A stretch of DNA of 64,000 nt from Cerasicoccus arenae (GTDB lineage: Bacteria > Verrucomicrobiota > Verrucomicrobiia > Opitutales > Cerasicoccaceae), in assembly GCF_014651635.1 (NCBI RefSeq), contig NZ_BMXG01000010.1, positions 101,965 through 165,964 on the forward strand. Reading direction: 5' to 3'. Each line of letters begins with the position of its first letter. The first letter of the stretch is position 1. Shown in pieces: positions 16,916 to 26,010 of this stretch. Under the pieces are notes generated by a model. That model ran no database searches, was not told the origin of the DNA, and saw only the letters and a program-made list of their open reading frames with translations. The translations under genes were made by a program, and so were the position numbers.

Positions 16916-17695
16916 CTAGAAATTGCCTGCTGATCGAAGTGGCCTAATCACCGCGAGTGTGATGAAGCCTAAGATGAGCGCGTATGTGCCCGGCTCTGGA
17001 ATTTGGGTTCCGGTTAGGGTGACATTATCCCAACCGAAGACGCGTGAAGTGCTATCTGAAATGCCGAATAGCGCGAATGAAAGACTCGTTATGGAATCAT
17101 CTATTGGAACGGAAACTTGGATCCAGTCTTGAGCATAGCTGCCGCTGCCGCCAACCGCGAGATTGGTGCTTTGAATCAAGCTTGATGTGCCATTTAGGGT
17201 GCTCGTGTTAGCATCGGAACTCACGTTGGTCTGAGGTGTGAAGCTTGCTACGCTACCGTCTGTCGTTCCGGCGAGGTAATAACCAAGTTCTGTGAGGTTG
17301 CCTTGGGCAGACCAATAAAAGCTGACAGCGACATTAGTGTAACCGGTGAGGTCAATGCTGTCGAAAGTAGTCCATCCTCGAGCGTTTCCATCAAAAATCG
17401 AGCCATGATCGGCGTCGCTGCCCCCGAAGAATCGGATGCCGTCTTCAGGGCCAGAGATGACGGTTAAACCACTTAGCGATGTGGTCGGCCCCCAGCCTCT
17501 GGTTGTTCCATCGAATGTTGTTTCAGCTCCAGGCGCTGGATTTACTATCGTGGGTGAAATGGAATAGCCCCAGTCGTCACCGGGTGCGCTTGTGCCGAGT
17601 CCTTCGAAACTATTGGTGGCGATGTCAGCAGCTTGCAGGATGACGGAACTCATGCTCAGTGCCGCAAGAGATATTAGGGGTTTTGTGATTTTCAT
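16916..17695 (-). CDS. PEP-CTERM sorting-domain protein
   Basis: 259 residues from ATG 17695 (signal MKITKPLISLAALSMSSVIL); a 14-residue longer start lies nearer the operator and lacks a signal. The body is a beta-rich extracellular domain. The C-terminus has the full sorting signal: IPEPGTYALI, a hydrophobic helix and a basic tail. Exosortase would cleave it and pass it to the cell surface or matrix; no exosortase is in the window. Its body is closely similar along its whole length to the first 228 residues of the giant protein at 19900-23130. A LacI-type operator lies 56 bp upstream. Confidence 0.88.
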   Translation of the reverse strand: MKITKPLISLAALSMSSVILQAADIATNSFEGLGTSAPGDDWGYSISPTIVNPAPGAETTFDGTTRGWGPTTSLSGLTVISGPEDGIRFFGGSDADHGSIFDGNARGWTTFDSIDLTGYTNVAVSFYWSAQGNLTELGYYLAGTTDGSVASFTPQTNVSSDANTSTLNGTSSLIQSTNLAVGGSGSYAQDWIQVSVPIDDSITSLSFALFGISDSTSRVFGWDNVTLTGTQIPEPGTYALILGFITLAVIRPLRSAGNF

Positions 17696-17751
17696 CTTAA
17701 TATGAGTTTTGGGTATGGGGTTGGCTGTGTAGGCCATTTAGTCTGAGATGA

Positions 17752-17763
17752 TATTACGTAAAC
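17752..17763. promoter_or_regulatory. LacI-type operator (PEP-CTERM gene)
   Basis: TATTACGTAAAC, 10 of 12 matches to the palindrome TATTACGTAATA that recurs across the island, followed by GCAATG as at several other copies. It lies 56 bp upstream of the 17695 start. Confidence 0.75.
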
Positions 17764-17825
17764 GCAATGAAAAATTGTATGTATATATGTTTTTAAGAAG
17801 TTCTTAGGCCGATTGGTCGTTCACC

Positions 17826-19250
17826 TTAGGGTTGTTCAGAAACAATTAGGCCCGTCAGGTAGGCATATTCACCGACGTTGAATTCTGGATCGGCTTCCTG
17901 TGGGAAACTCAGTTCTAGTGTCGCGATGCCTTCGGCATTTGGTCGCACATTGGCGAAAATGAGCACCTCACTCGTATTGCCAGTGTTTCCGTGGTTCCCT
18001 CCCGCAGCGAGAAATTTCGTTTCGGTCATGGCACCGGTGACTGTATAGCGCCCCCAGCGTTTACCGCTGGCGGCACGGGATGCCCAGATATTGAACTGAT
18101 AGGTTTTGTCGGTGTCGAGCTTCAGTTGCACTGCTGCAGTTGGATTGCCTTTCTCGCGGTTAATGAAGAGCGATGCGCTTTTCGCGCCTTCGAAAGCTGT
18201 CGCAATACCGGTGAGTGGGGCGTTAACGACGTTTGGATTTTCGTAAGATTCGAAGTCGTCGATCACCATCAGGCTCGACGAGGTGGGTTGGCCTGAGGCA
18301 TCGACTAGGCGTATCGGGGTTGCCATCTTTCCTCCGCTGACTTTGTTCCAGCCTGGTTCGGCTGAGCCGCCAAAGTTCACCCGGATATTAGAGGGCGTGC
18401 TTTGAATGGTGGTCGGAGCTGCTGTGGCTGCTGTGGCAGGTGTGGCCTGTTGCTTTGTGAGTGGTGTATCGGAGGCGTACTCTTCTGCATTATAAGCTTG
18501 TACTGTTGCCCAAGCAGTTTCTTGCAATTGCTGCGCTAGGGATGGGCTGAAGAATGTGAGGTGGTCGCCCTTGGTAACCCAATTCCGCCCTTCAATGATA
18601 TTGGGCATGCCGACAGGGGATTTGCCGGTGAGCGTAGCATAAATTACGCAGGCCGCGAGGTAGGAGCCTTCGGAGGTTGGGTGGCTGCGGTCGTGTATAT
18701 GGAGAGGAATGTCGGGATGCTGCTCGATCCAACTTTCAAAAGCTAGTCCAACGGGGGCGACTTTGATGTTGTTGCGTTTGCCTAATGAGCTGTATGCCTC
18801 GGTAATGATTGCTTGGTCCTGAGGCAGATGCTGGCGGGCCCAGGTCATATAAAGAACGGGTTCGGCTCCAGTTTTTTTAACGAGATCAATTAAGCGTTGG
18901 CCATAATCGTCAAATTCCGCGCGGCTATCAAGTGAGCTACGGCTGTGGTTTTGAAGCACTACATAGTTCCAGTCCGCTTCTTTTTCTATTCTGCGTTCGG
19001 CTTGTCCTCCATCCCAGTGTTTCTTCCAGGAGAATCCCCCTTGTGTTTCTCTTTTAAATAGAGCGTCTTCGCCGGCTGCCTCAAACATGGCTTCAACTTG
19101 CTTATTCAAGGCGTTGTAGTCGCAGTAGCTGTTGCCCACAAAAAGGGCTTTGATCTCTTTGGCATTGAGAGATGAGGTAGCTGTCAAAATTGCGATCAAG
19201 ATCGCAAAATGGCGTATGATGGATGGTATGATGTGAATTTTTTTCTTCAT
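17826..19250 (-). CDS. Secreted SGNH/GDSL-type hydrolase (DUF4886-like) with C-terminal beta domain
   Basis: 474 residues with a signal peptide (cleavage near SSLNAKE). The N-terminal 230 residues carry SGNH blocks: ALFVGNSYCDYNAL (block I, serine in GNSY), WNYVVLQNHSRS (block III, Asn) and DRSHPTSEGSYLAA (block V, Asp and His). Such enzymes remove acetyl or other acyl groups from glycans. A Thr/Ala-rich linker leads to a C-terminal jelly-roll-like region (about 290-474) that may bind carbohydrate. A putative operator lies 82 bp upstream, so it is probably induced with the rest of the island. Confidence 0.82.
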   Translation of the reverse strand: MKKKIHIIPSIIRHFAILIAILTATSSLNAKEIKALFVGNSYCDYNALNKQVEAMFEAAGEDALFKRETQGGFSWKKHWDGGQAERRIEKEADWNYVVLQNHSRSSLDSRAEFDDYGQRLIDLVKKTGAEPVLYMTWARQHLPQDQAIITEAYSSLGKRNNIKVAPVGLAFESWIEQHPDIPLHIHDRSHPTSEGSYLAACVIYATLTGKSPVGMPNIIEGRNWVTKGDHLTFFSPSLAQQLQETAWATVQAYNAEEYASDTPLTKQQATPATAATAAPTTIQSTPSNIRVNFGGSAEPGWNKVSGGKMATPIRLVDASGQPTSSSLMVIDDFESYENPNVVNAPLTGIATAFEGAKSASLFINREKGNPTAAVQLKLDTDKTYQFNIWASRAASGKRWGRYTVTGAMTETKFLAAGGNHGNTGNTSEVLIFANVRPNAEGIATLELSFPQEADPEFNVGEYAYLTGLIVSEQP

Positions 19251-19332
19251 ATCTGATAAGCCCTTAGCTTTCTCAAGGTGGGGTTCTCTTAGTTTAATGT
19301 ATTGGGATGTGGGCTGTTGATATGGCCCTAGG

Positions 19333-19344
19333 TAATACGTAATA
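19333..19344. promoter_or_regulatory. LacI-type operator (SGNH hydrolase gene)
   Basis: TAATACGTAATA, 11 of 12 matches to the island palindrome, 82 bp upstream of the SGNH hydrolase start. Confidence 0.75.
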
Positions 19345-19595
19345 GTGGTGCTGTCAAGGTGTATTGTTTGTGTTTGGACTGCTCATTCCTAACTGGATCG
19401 TTCAGTTGTTGTTGCTGATTTTTCTGGTGCCAAATTTATGCCGCGTCATCGAAAAAGGGGATTTGGCGCACTTTTATAGTTTGTATATACCTTCTGGTCT
19501 TATGGTTAGCCGTTTTGGGTTCACGCACATCTCTGTTCCCTATTTCAGGCATTGAGGTGTGCTTTTTCTGATAAATGCGTATCTCGTACGGGAGC

Positions 19596-19607
19596 TGTAA
19601 CGTAATA
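19596..19607. promoter_or_regulatory. Weaker LacI-type operator-like palindrome
   Basis: TGTAACGTAATA, 10 of 12 matches, in the same divergent region. Its left half is degenerate, so it may be an auxiliary site or chance. Confidence 0.45.
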
Positions 19608-19727
19608 CTAAATTTTTAGATTTGTTAGACTTTTAGCGGCCCATTTAAAGGTGATTTTGGGCTGACTTCCTTATTTTAAAGTAGTTAATGGAATCTAAAC
19701 TTCATTTACTAGGTGGTAGGATTTAGA

Positions 19728-19739
19728 GAATACGTAATA
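19728..19739. promoter_or_regulatory. LacI-type operator (giant beta-helix gene)
   Basis: GAATACGTAATA, 10 of 12 matches, 160 bp upstream of the 19900 start. A TTGACA hexamer follows at 19749-19754 and could be a -35 box, which would place the operator just upstream of the promoter. Confidence 0.7.
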
Positions 19740-19899
19740 GTTTAGGGTTTGACATCTGCCTTGGTTTGGGTGTTGATGGCGGCCAATCTCGGGCGAATCG
19801 TTGCAATATCGTATATTAGACTTCTAGGCCACGAATGATCCTCATGATGTGCTCTAGGAACGGATCCCCCCAACCCCATAAAACAAAACTACTAAAACG

Positions 19900-22800
19900 A
19901 TGAAAATCCCTAAACATCTATTAGCTCTTGCGGCATTGAGTATTACAAGTGTGATGCTACAAGCCGTTGAAATAGCCTCAAATAGTTTCGAAGATATCGG
20001 CGCGACTGCACCCGGTGACGACTGGGGCTATTCCATCGCACCGACTGTGGTCAATCCAGCAATTGGTGCCGAAACCACTCTGGATGCAACCCTTAGGGGG
20101 TGGGGACCGACGACATCGATAAATGGCTTAACCACCATCTCGGGACCTGAAGACGGCGGCCGATTCTTTGGAGGTAGCGACGCTGACTACAGCCAAGTTT
20201 TTAATGGATTGACACGAGGATGGATCATTTTCGACAGCATTGACCTCACTGGCTATACTGATGTCACTGTCAGCTTTTACTGGTCTGCTCAAGGCAATCT
20301 CCAAGAACTTGGTTATTACTTTTCCGGAACGACAGACGGGAGCATCGCGGATTTCGCACCAGTGACTGCTCCGGGTACTAATGCGGACCAGAGCACGTGT
20401 CTAGGCACGACCCAGTTGATCGAAAGCACCAATTTATCGGTCGGCGGCAGCGGCAGCTATGCGCAAGACTGGATCCAAGTTTCCGTTCCAATAGATGATT
20501 CCATAACGAGCCTGTCTTTCGCACTCTTTGGCAACGCAAACAGCACCTCGCGCGTCTTTGGTTGGGATAATGTCATTGTAACCGGAACGCCGATTCCCGA
20601 ACCGGAGCCGGATACGACGTCAAATCGTTATGCCACGTCGACCGATGCCGCCTACTGGCCAACGGTCAATGAGGGCGACTACCTGATCTTTGAAGCCAAT
20701 GCGAGGGATAACGGTATCTATGTCCATGCCGAAGATGTAGCTGACGTGGGAATTGGTAACAAGATTCTGATTTGGAGGGGGCAATACAGCCGCATTACGA
20801 TTGATGGCACCCTGACTTCCAGTACCGCGGAACAGCCTACGATTATCACGAACCTTGGGGGGCAAGTTGAGTGGGGCCAGAATGAGACCACCACGCAGTA
20901 TCGCTCGCTGGATCTGGGTGGATTTGCACACTTGCACCTCACTGGTAAATACGATCCAGTGCTACAAACTGGAGATCCCAACTTTTTAGGCCATGATGGC
21001 GGCGACGCTTTAGGCTCTGGTGAGTACTATGAAAAATATGGACTCTGGGGACATCAAAAGTGGTCAGCTGAGCGCATTCGCGGCAGTCATGCGAATGTGG
21101 TTCGAATCTCAGGTTTTTTGACCTGTAAAGTTGACTACGTTGCCGCATGGGGCGGAGGATTTGCAGGATTTAATATCAAGACCGACTACCCCACCGTTCC
21201 ACAGCGCGTTGAAATCGATGTGCAGGATAATTTCGCCGGGTTTATTGATGGTGAGGGATTTTATATTTCTTTCTCCACAAATGCAGTTGGGCAGGATCTG
21301 ACTAAGCTCACGATGCGCAATAATATTATCGCATTCTCGGGTACTGAAGCGCTGCAGACCGATAACCTCACTGAAGGCTCGGTCATTGAAAATAACGTCA
21401 TCATCGGCTCAGCGATGGCATTTCGCGACCCGTTCCAAAGCTACACCCAGCAAGGCCTGCATCAATTCTCATTCGTCGAGGGAGGTATCGCGGTTCGTGA
21501 TAATATTATGGCTGGTGCGATGGGTAACTTTCAGCAGGTTCGGTATAAGGATCCGGGTGTCGGGCGCGCTTTTCCTGCCGCGAATAAAAAAATCGTTATC
21601 GACAACAACTACATCGGCCTGGGGCGGTATAAAGTAAACTTTGTCTTCGAGGGAGACGGAATCACGCCTTACGAGTTCATCAATAATTTATATGGACCGT
21701 TGAGTGTTCCGCATACAAACGACGCATATACGAATCTCGATCAGCCGCTTGCCCATCATACTTTCGGAAACGCGACAAACCCAATCCTGCTGGAAGGGAA
21801 TGTTTACGACCCGAAGCTAACCGCCTACGAGGTGACTGCCGGTGACGGATCCAACATTACCTATGTAAATAATACTTACGTGGAGACTCCAATCCTGAAG
21901 TTTGTCGACCTTGGATTCGAAGATGGTGTCGATTTCAGGCGCTTTACCCGCTGGTCGCCGACTTACGGCACAGACACCTCGGGCGGGCGTAGTGGCCAGT
22001 ACATTACCTACGAAGCGGGCGATGTTGTTATCTGGTACGATCAGGACGACTCGAATTCTGAACTTGGTTTGACCAAGATGTATCAATGCCTCGAAACCTA
22101 CACTGGCAGCGCCGGGAATGAGTTTGAGCCTGGGAACGCGCCCTCCAAATGGCAACAGCTGACTTGGAGTGGCAATCGATTGCCGCCTTTGGATGTACGA
22201 TTGGTGTCAGATACCTTTTACAACTATCGGGGGATGGGCCTGACGTATAATCCGTCCAACCAAAACAATCCCGACTATGAGGCTCCGGTCATCACTCTTG
22301 TCGACGGAGATATCAGTATCCTGAAGGGGACTGCGTTCGTGGATCCAGGATTCTCCGCGAACGATAACCGAGATGGTGATCTTACTTCTCAAGTCGTTAC
22401 CGAATGGATTTCCGATCCGATTGATGTTAACCAAGTGGGCGAATATGAGTTGTTCTATAGTGTTTTCGATTCCGCGGGAATACCTGCTGGATACACTTCT
22501 CGAATCATTACGGTTTCGGATCCAAATATTACCTACGGCACGATCACCAAGGTGAATTTCCACCGCAATGGTCCTGTCAATCTTCCGGACTGGACTGATC
22601 TCGCTAACGACGGCGTCGGTCTTCAATACCACAATTTGCCCACGTATACGGATCTTTATGATACGATCGGAGTAGATACGGGATGGGATATGTTAATCGA
22701 AAACATAAATCACGGTTACTCTGAGCACGCGCGAATCTATTCTAATTCGGCCGGCCGGGAGATTGGGGATTTTCCTGCATCAGTGACGCGGCAAGGCATC

Positions 22801-23130
22801 ATGCTGAGAAATCCCTATGAAAACCCTTGTGTGTTCGTGTTAACCGGATTGGATCCGAACAAGTACTATGAGGCAAAGTTTACGGGATACAGAGAAGGTG
22901 TTCCCGGCGAACTTGAAGCAACCTTATATGACGGTGGGACCGGTATTGGAGACACCATTTATATCGAAGACAACGATGGTGAAGTCGGATTTATACCCAA
23001 CGGAAAACCGGATGCTAATGGTCGGTTAGACCTAGTGTTTTATACGGACACTCCTTCCGGCACGCCAAACATTGGTGGTCTGATTCTCCAGGAGAAATCC
23101 GGCTATGGCTATGCACCCACGTATCCTTAA
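19900..23130 (+). CDS. Giant secreted protein: PEP-CTERM-paralogue domain, beta-helix, DUF5011-like and C-terminal domains
   Basis: 1076 residues with signal MKIPKHLLALAALSITSVML. Residues 1-228 are a near-copy of the PEP-CTERM protein at 16916-17695. Where that protein enters its sorting signal (IPEP), this one reads IPEPEPDTTSNRYAT and passes into a long right-handed beta-helix-like region (about 240-770) with polysaccharide-lyase or epimerase character (LTMRNNIIAFSGTE, NNVIIGSAMAF). Residues about 792-873 form an Ig-like DUF5011-type module (PVITLVDGDISILKGTAF, VGEYELFYSVFDSAG), and the last 200 residues are an unknown beta domain. It therefore has no C-terminal membrane anchor and should be released. 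Enzyme activity is inferred from fold only. Confidence 0.8.
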   Translation: MKIPKHLLALAALSITSVMLQAVEIASNSFEDIGATAPGDDWGYSIAPTVVNPAIGAETTLDATLRGWGPTTSINGLTTISGPEDGGRFFGGSDADYSQVFNGLTRGWIIFDSIDLTGYTDVTVSFYWSAQGNLQELGYYFSGTTDGSIADFAPVTAPGTNADQSTCLGTTQLIESTNLSVGGSGSYAQDWIQVSVPIDDSITSLSFALFGNANSTSRVFGWDNVIVTGTPIPEPEPDTTSNRYATSTDAAYWPTVNEGDYLIFEANARDNGIYVHAEDVADVGIGNKILIWRGQYSRITIDGTLTSSTAEQPTIITNLGGQVEWGQNETTTQYRSLDLGGFAHLHLTGKYDPVLQTGDPNFLGHDGGDALGSGEYYEKYGLWGHQKWSAERIRGSHANVVRISGFLTCKVDYVAAWGGGFAGFNIKTDYPTVPQRVEIDVQDNFAGFIDGEGFYISFSTNAVGQDLTKLTMRNNIIAFSGTEALQTDNLTEGSVIENNVIIGSAMAFRDPFQSYTQQGLHQFSFVEGGIAVRDNIMAGAMGNFQQVRYKDPGVGRAFPAANKKIVIDNNYIGLGRYKVNFVFEGDGITPYEFINNLYGPLSVPHTNDAYTNLDQPLAHHTFGNATNPILLEGNVYDPKLTAYEVTAGDGSNITYVNNTYVETPILKFVDLGFEDGVDFRRFTRWSPTYGTDTSGGRSGQYITYEAGDVVIWYDQDDSNSELGLTKMYQCLETYTGSAGNEFEPGNAPSKWQQLTWSGNRLPPLDVRLVSDTFYNYRGMGLTYNPSNQNNPDYEAPVITLVDGDISILKGTAFVDPGFSANDNRDGDLTSQVVTEWISDPIDVNQVGEYELFYSVFDSAGIPAGYTSRIITVSDPNITYGTITKVNFHRNGPVNLPDWTDLANDGVGLQYHNLPTYTDLYDTIGVDTGWDMLIENINHGYSEHARIYSNSAGREIGDFPASVTRQGIMLRNPYENPCVFVLTGLDPNKYYEAKFTGYREGVPGELEATLYDGGTGIGDTIYIEDNDGEVGFIPNGKPDANGRLDLVFYTDTPSGTPNIGGLILQEKSGYGYAPTYP

Positions 23131-23174
23131 AATCCTTACGGTTGCGCCTATTCCATAGAATCCGAATTCAAGTT

Positions 23175-23207
23175 TACCGGGAGCATTTGCTCCCGGTATA
23201 TTTTTTT
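23175..23207 (+). terminator. Strong intrinsic terminator
   Basis: A perfect 11-bp GC-rich stem (TACCGGGAGCA / TGCTCCCGGTA, 2-base loop) is followed by TA and seven T. It lies 45 bp after the stop of the giant beta-helix gene and ends its transcript; the next gene converges from the other side. Confidence 0.92.
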
Positions 23208-23231
23208 GTTAGAATTCGCAGCGCAATCGGA

Positions 23232-24836
23232 TCAACTCACGCCTTCTTTCTCAAGGGACGTAGCAGTGAAGCACCTGAAGTCCGCCGAGGCGCTCGCCTG
23301 AGGATCATTTCTTAAGCAGTACATCCCGACCAGCAGGCCAGTGAAGCCGCCAATGACTTCACTCCCAAGTAGACGCGATGTGCCGCGTCCGATTTCAGTC
23401 CAAACGCCCTCTTGAGTTTCGATCGAAAAGACAAATTCGGCGTAACTGTAAGACCAGAACATGCTGCTCCGGTTCAGGGCGACCCGGAGAGGATACTCGT
23501 CCTGCTTCTCTAGGGGAACAGTCTGTGTTGTTTCCATATCGAGGACGCGCCGGGTGAAGGTGGCCCGGGCTGCGCCATCTTCCTCCTGGATGCCGAGTGA
23601 ATAGTAACCAAAGGTTTCCATGAAGACCGCGATGCCAGCCTTCGCCCCTGGAGCGAGACGGCTTAAGCGCGTTTCATAACAGCGGTTATGACCATCAAGC
23701 CTGGTGCCAACAAAGGCGTGAATTGTTTTCTCGGATAAACTGGCGCTCTTTGCATGAAGTGTTAATTTGCCATCCCCACATGTGCTATAGATGGAGCGAT
23801 AGGCGGCGTTGAGCGTGACCCACCGATGGTGCAGCTCGTCGCTGCTAAACTCGTCGGACCAGAGCGTGGAGCCGTCCTTTAAGTCGGCGTCAGTCTCTGC
23901 GGCCAAAGTAATTGGCTTTCCATTGTTTACGATAGGCCAACCTTCGTCCGACCACTCGACTGAGGCAATAAATGTCTCCCGACCGGTGATGTGAACTGGC
24001 GGGTGGCCCAAGGGGCGAACGCCAAGAAACACGATCCACCATTGTCCGTCCTTTCCTTCAAAGAGATCCGCATGGCCAGTGTTTTGGATCGGCGATTGGA
24101 TGCCGCTGTGGCACAGAATAGGATTGTGCGGGCAGCTAGTCCACGGACCCCAAGGGGTCTCGGATCGACTGATTGTCACCCTGTGGCCAGCTTCAGTTCC
24201 GCCCTCAGCGAGGAGCAGGTACCAATATTGACCTTTGTTGAATAGATGGGGGCCTTCTACCGCTTTCCATCCGCAGCCTTCGGAAAGGTGTTGTCGTGGT
24301 GACAGGCCTTTTCCTGTCGCTAAATCAATTTCAAATTGTGTAATGCCCAGTTGGTCGCCACGACTTTCGTCCCAAGTGACTTGGTAAAGCACTCGGCCAT
24401 CATCAAGAAAGGTAATGGATGGATCGATCCCGCCCTGGTATGCGTCCTCGATCCAGACTGGGGCGGACCATTCGCCTGCGGGGTCGGTAGCTGAGACAAT
24501 AAAGTTGCCACCCTGGAGAAAATTCGTCGTCACCAAGTAGAAGCGCTCACCGTCGTGCCTGAGAGTGGGGGCAAAAATGCCGCGACCGATCACGGGTTGA
24601 TCTGCAGCCAAGGGGAGTTGCTCTGGGCGGGAAAGTATGTGGCGAAGGAAACGCCAGTTAATAAGATCTTCGCTGACGTAGAGCGGAATTCCAGGGAAAA
24701 ATCCGAAAGAGCTGGTGGCTAGGTAATAGTGGTCTCCCACTCGGCATACCGTTGGATCAGGATGCATGCCTGATAATACCAATCTGGTGTCAGCGTCTGA
24801 CGGGCGGCTATTTTGGTTGATGAGCTTTTGGTTCAT
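23232..24836 (-). CDS. Glycoside hydrolase family 43 (beta-xylosidase/arabinofuranosidase-like)
   Basis: 534 residues with no signal peptide, so probably cytoplasmic. The five-bladed propeller shows the GH43 triad: base Asp27 in SGMHPDPTV, the pKa-modulating Asp in GGIDPSITF (about 136) and the acid Glu in WKAVEGPHLF (about 194). A C-terminal concanavalin-like beta-sandwich (about 330-534, KLTLHAKSASL and GFTGLLVGMYCL) is typical of the beta-xylosidase/arabinosidase subfamilies. It would release xylose or arabinose from short oligosaccharides. A G15 tract lies 34 bp upstream of the start. No clear operator precedes it, so it is perhaps read through from the sulfatase and dehydrogenase genes. 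Confidence 0.9.
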   Translation of the reverse strand: MNQKLINQNSRPSDADTRLVLSGMHPDPTVCRVGDHYYLATSSFGFFPGIPLYVSEDLINWRFLRHILSRPEQLPLAADQPVIGRGIFAPTLRHDGERFYLVTTNFLQGGNFIVSATDPAGEWSAPVWIEDAYQGGIDPSITFLDDGRVLYQVTWDESRGDQLGITQFEIDLATGKGLSPRQHLSEGCGWKAVEGPHLFNKGQYWYLLLAEGGTEAGHRVTISRSETPWGPWTSCPHNPILCHSGIQSPIQNTGHADLFEGKDGQWWIVFLGVRPLGHPPVHITGRETFIASVEWSDEGWPIVNNGKPITLAAETDADLKDGSTLWSDEFSSDELHHRWVTLNAAYRSIYSTCGDGKLTLHAKSASLSEKTIHAFVGTRLDGHNRCYETRLSRLAPGAKAGIAVFMETFGYYSLGIQEEDGAARATFTRRVLDMETTQTVPLEKQDEYPLRVALNRSSMFWSYSYAEFVFSIETQEGVWTEIGRGTSRLLGSEVIGGFTGLLVGMYCLRNDPQASASADFRCFTATSLEKEGVS

Positions 24837-24869
24837 AAAGAGAATTTGTGCTAAGTGGAGGCAGGTGCC

Positions 24870-24884
24870 GGGGGGGGGGGGGGG
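24870..24884. repeat. Homopolymer G15 tract upstream of the GH43 gene
   Basis: Fifteen consecutive G, one A, then five more G, on the plus strand 34 bp upstream of the minus-strand GH43 start. It lies in the 146-bp gap to the dehydrogenase gene, in leader or promoter position, where a length change could alter transcription or translation. Confidence 0.85.
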
Positions 24885-24982
24885 AGGGGGATCGGATGCT
24901 TGCTTTAGATCGTAAATTCACTAATCTCGGAAAGAGTTTTTCTTGGTAGAATATCAAGGATATTAGTACCTGTGTTCACTTA

Positions 24983-25984
24983 TTACACAACGCACTTGGG
25001 TAGACTCAATTCCGTCATTAGGCGCACACCCGGATCGGCCTGCATAAGTCGAGGGAGGGCATTGACAAGAGCTGCAACGGTCGCGAGGTCGCCGGCGATG
25101 CCGCCATGCACGGTGGCTTCGATGGGAGGTTCGGAATCCAGGCGAAGGTAGTCATGGGGATCCTTGGCACCTTGGTACATTTTCAGGTCTAGGTGGATTT
25201 CGTGCCCCTCCGGTGAGGAGGCATGCACGATTTGGTGGAGTCCGGCTGTTTGACCGACTTCAATGGTGAAATGATCAGTCTCGATTTGTTCGGAGGCGAC
25301 GACCGCTTCAATCGAGTCTGAGATGGGCCCGACCGTCCATCCGAGGGCATGGGCTATGAGCATGAGCGATTCATGGAAACCAGCATGGCCAGCCAGTCCT
25401 TTTTTTTCGAGCTCAATAAAGGCTTCGGGAGGGAGACCACTGCCGACTTTTTTTTGCAAGGGCTGGCGGCGGGTAGAGGCATCGACAACACGTTCTCCGT
25501 AGACTGCTCGAACATCGGCGCAGATCCCAGTAAGGCAAATTGGCAGTACGTCGAGGACGAAGCCGGGGTTGACTCCTGTGCCGAGAATACGTCCTCCGGT
25601 CTTGTGACAGTGGGTATCGGCGAGGGCCGTTTCCTCCGGAGCTCGGAGTGCTGGAAAGAGCAACTCCTCGCAGGAGGAAACAATAGCGCAGCCCGCTTCG
25701 ATCATCGGCTTCATTTGTTCAAGGGAAGTATTTGCCCGGGAACCTACCGTGTGCAGCACCGCGTCCACCGGCGTTTCATGGGCGAGCGCTTCAAAACTTT
25801 CATATATTTGGGCGGATCCAAAGCTGGAACTGCCGACGACGTCGTTCAGGCTGTGGCCGACCAAAGCCTCACGTATATCTATGCCCCCAACTACTTCGAA
25901 TCTGTTCTTGCGGGAAAGGAGCGAAAGGCAGGCTATTCCAATGGGGCCTAGTCCGAATTGGGCAATTCTTATTTTTTTGTTCAT
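24983..25984 (-). CDS. DapB-like NAD(P)-dependent dehydrogenase (2,4-diaminopentanoate dehydrogenase-like)
   Basis: 333 residues from ATG 25984 (or 25990). A Rossmann domain opens IRIAQFGLGPIGIACLSLL with the GxGxxG-type loop, followed by VDAVLHTVGSRANTSLEQ and GTGVNPGFVLDVLPICLTG, matching DapB-like oxidoreductases of the 2,4-diaminopentanoate dehydrogenase type, including their C-terminal domain. In this sugar locus its substrate may be a sugar-derived or amino-acid compound rather than diaminopentanoate. It lies 26 bp downstream of the sulfatase on the same strand and is probably co-transcribed with it. Confidence 0.78.
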   Translation of the reverse strand: MNKKIRIAQFGLGPIGIACLSLLSRKNRFEVVGGIDIREALVGHSLNDVVGSSSFGSAQIYESFEALAHETPVDAVLHTVGSRANTSLEQMKPMIEAGCAIVSSCEELLFPALRAPEETALADTHCHKTGGRILGTGVNPGFVLDVLPICLTGICADVRAVYGERVVDASTRRQPLQKKVGSGLPPEAFIELEKKGLAGHAGFHESLMLIAHALGWTVGPISDSIEAVVASEQIETDHFTIEVGQTAGLHQIVHASSPEGHEIHLDLKMYQGAKDPHDYLRLDSEPPIEATVHGGIAGDLATVAALVNALPRLMQADPGVRLMTELSLPKCVV

Positions 25985-26010
25985 TTTCATACTATTGCCC
26001 TGTCTTCTAT

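Larger units (their letters stand above)
19251..19899. other. Divergent 649-bp regulatory region with three operator-like palindromes
   Basis: No convincing gene lies in this gap between the divergent SGNH hydrolase and giant beta-helix genes. It holds three copies of the TATTACGTAATA-type palindrome (19333, 19596, 19728). A 63-residue frame at 19364-19555 has no ribosome-binding site or recognisable domain and was not called. The sequence is AT-rich, as expected of a promoter region. Confidence 0.65.

Noticed and set aside
19364-19555. 63-codon hydrophobic frame in the divergent promoter region
   Set aside because: No ribosome-binding site, no recognised family, and it lies between operator-like sites in promoter DNA.
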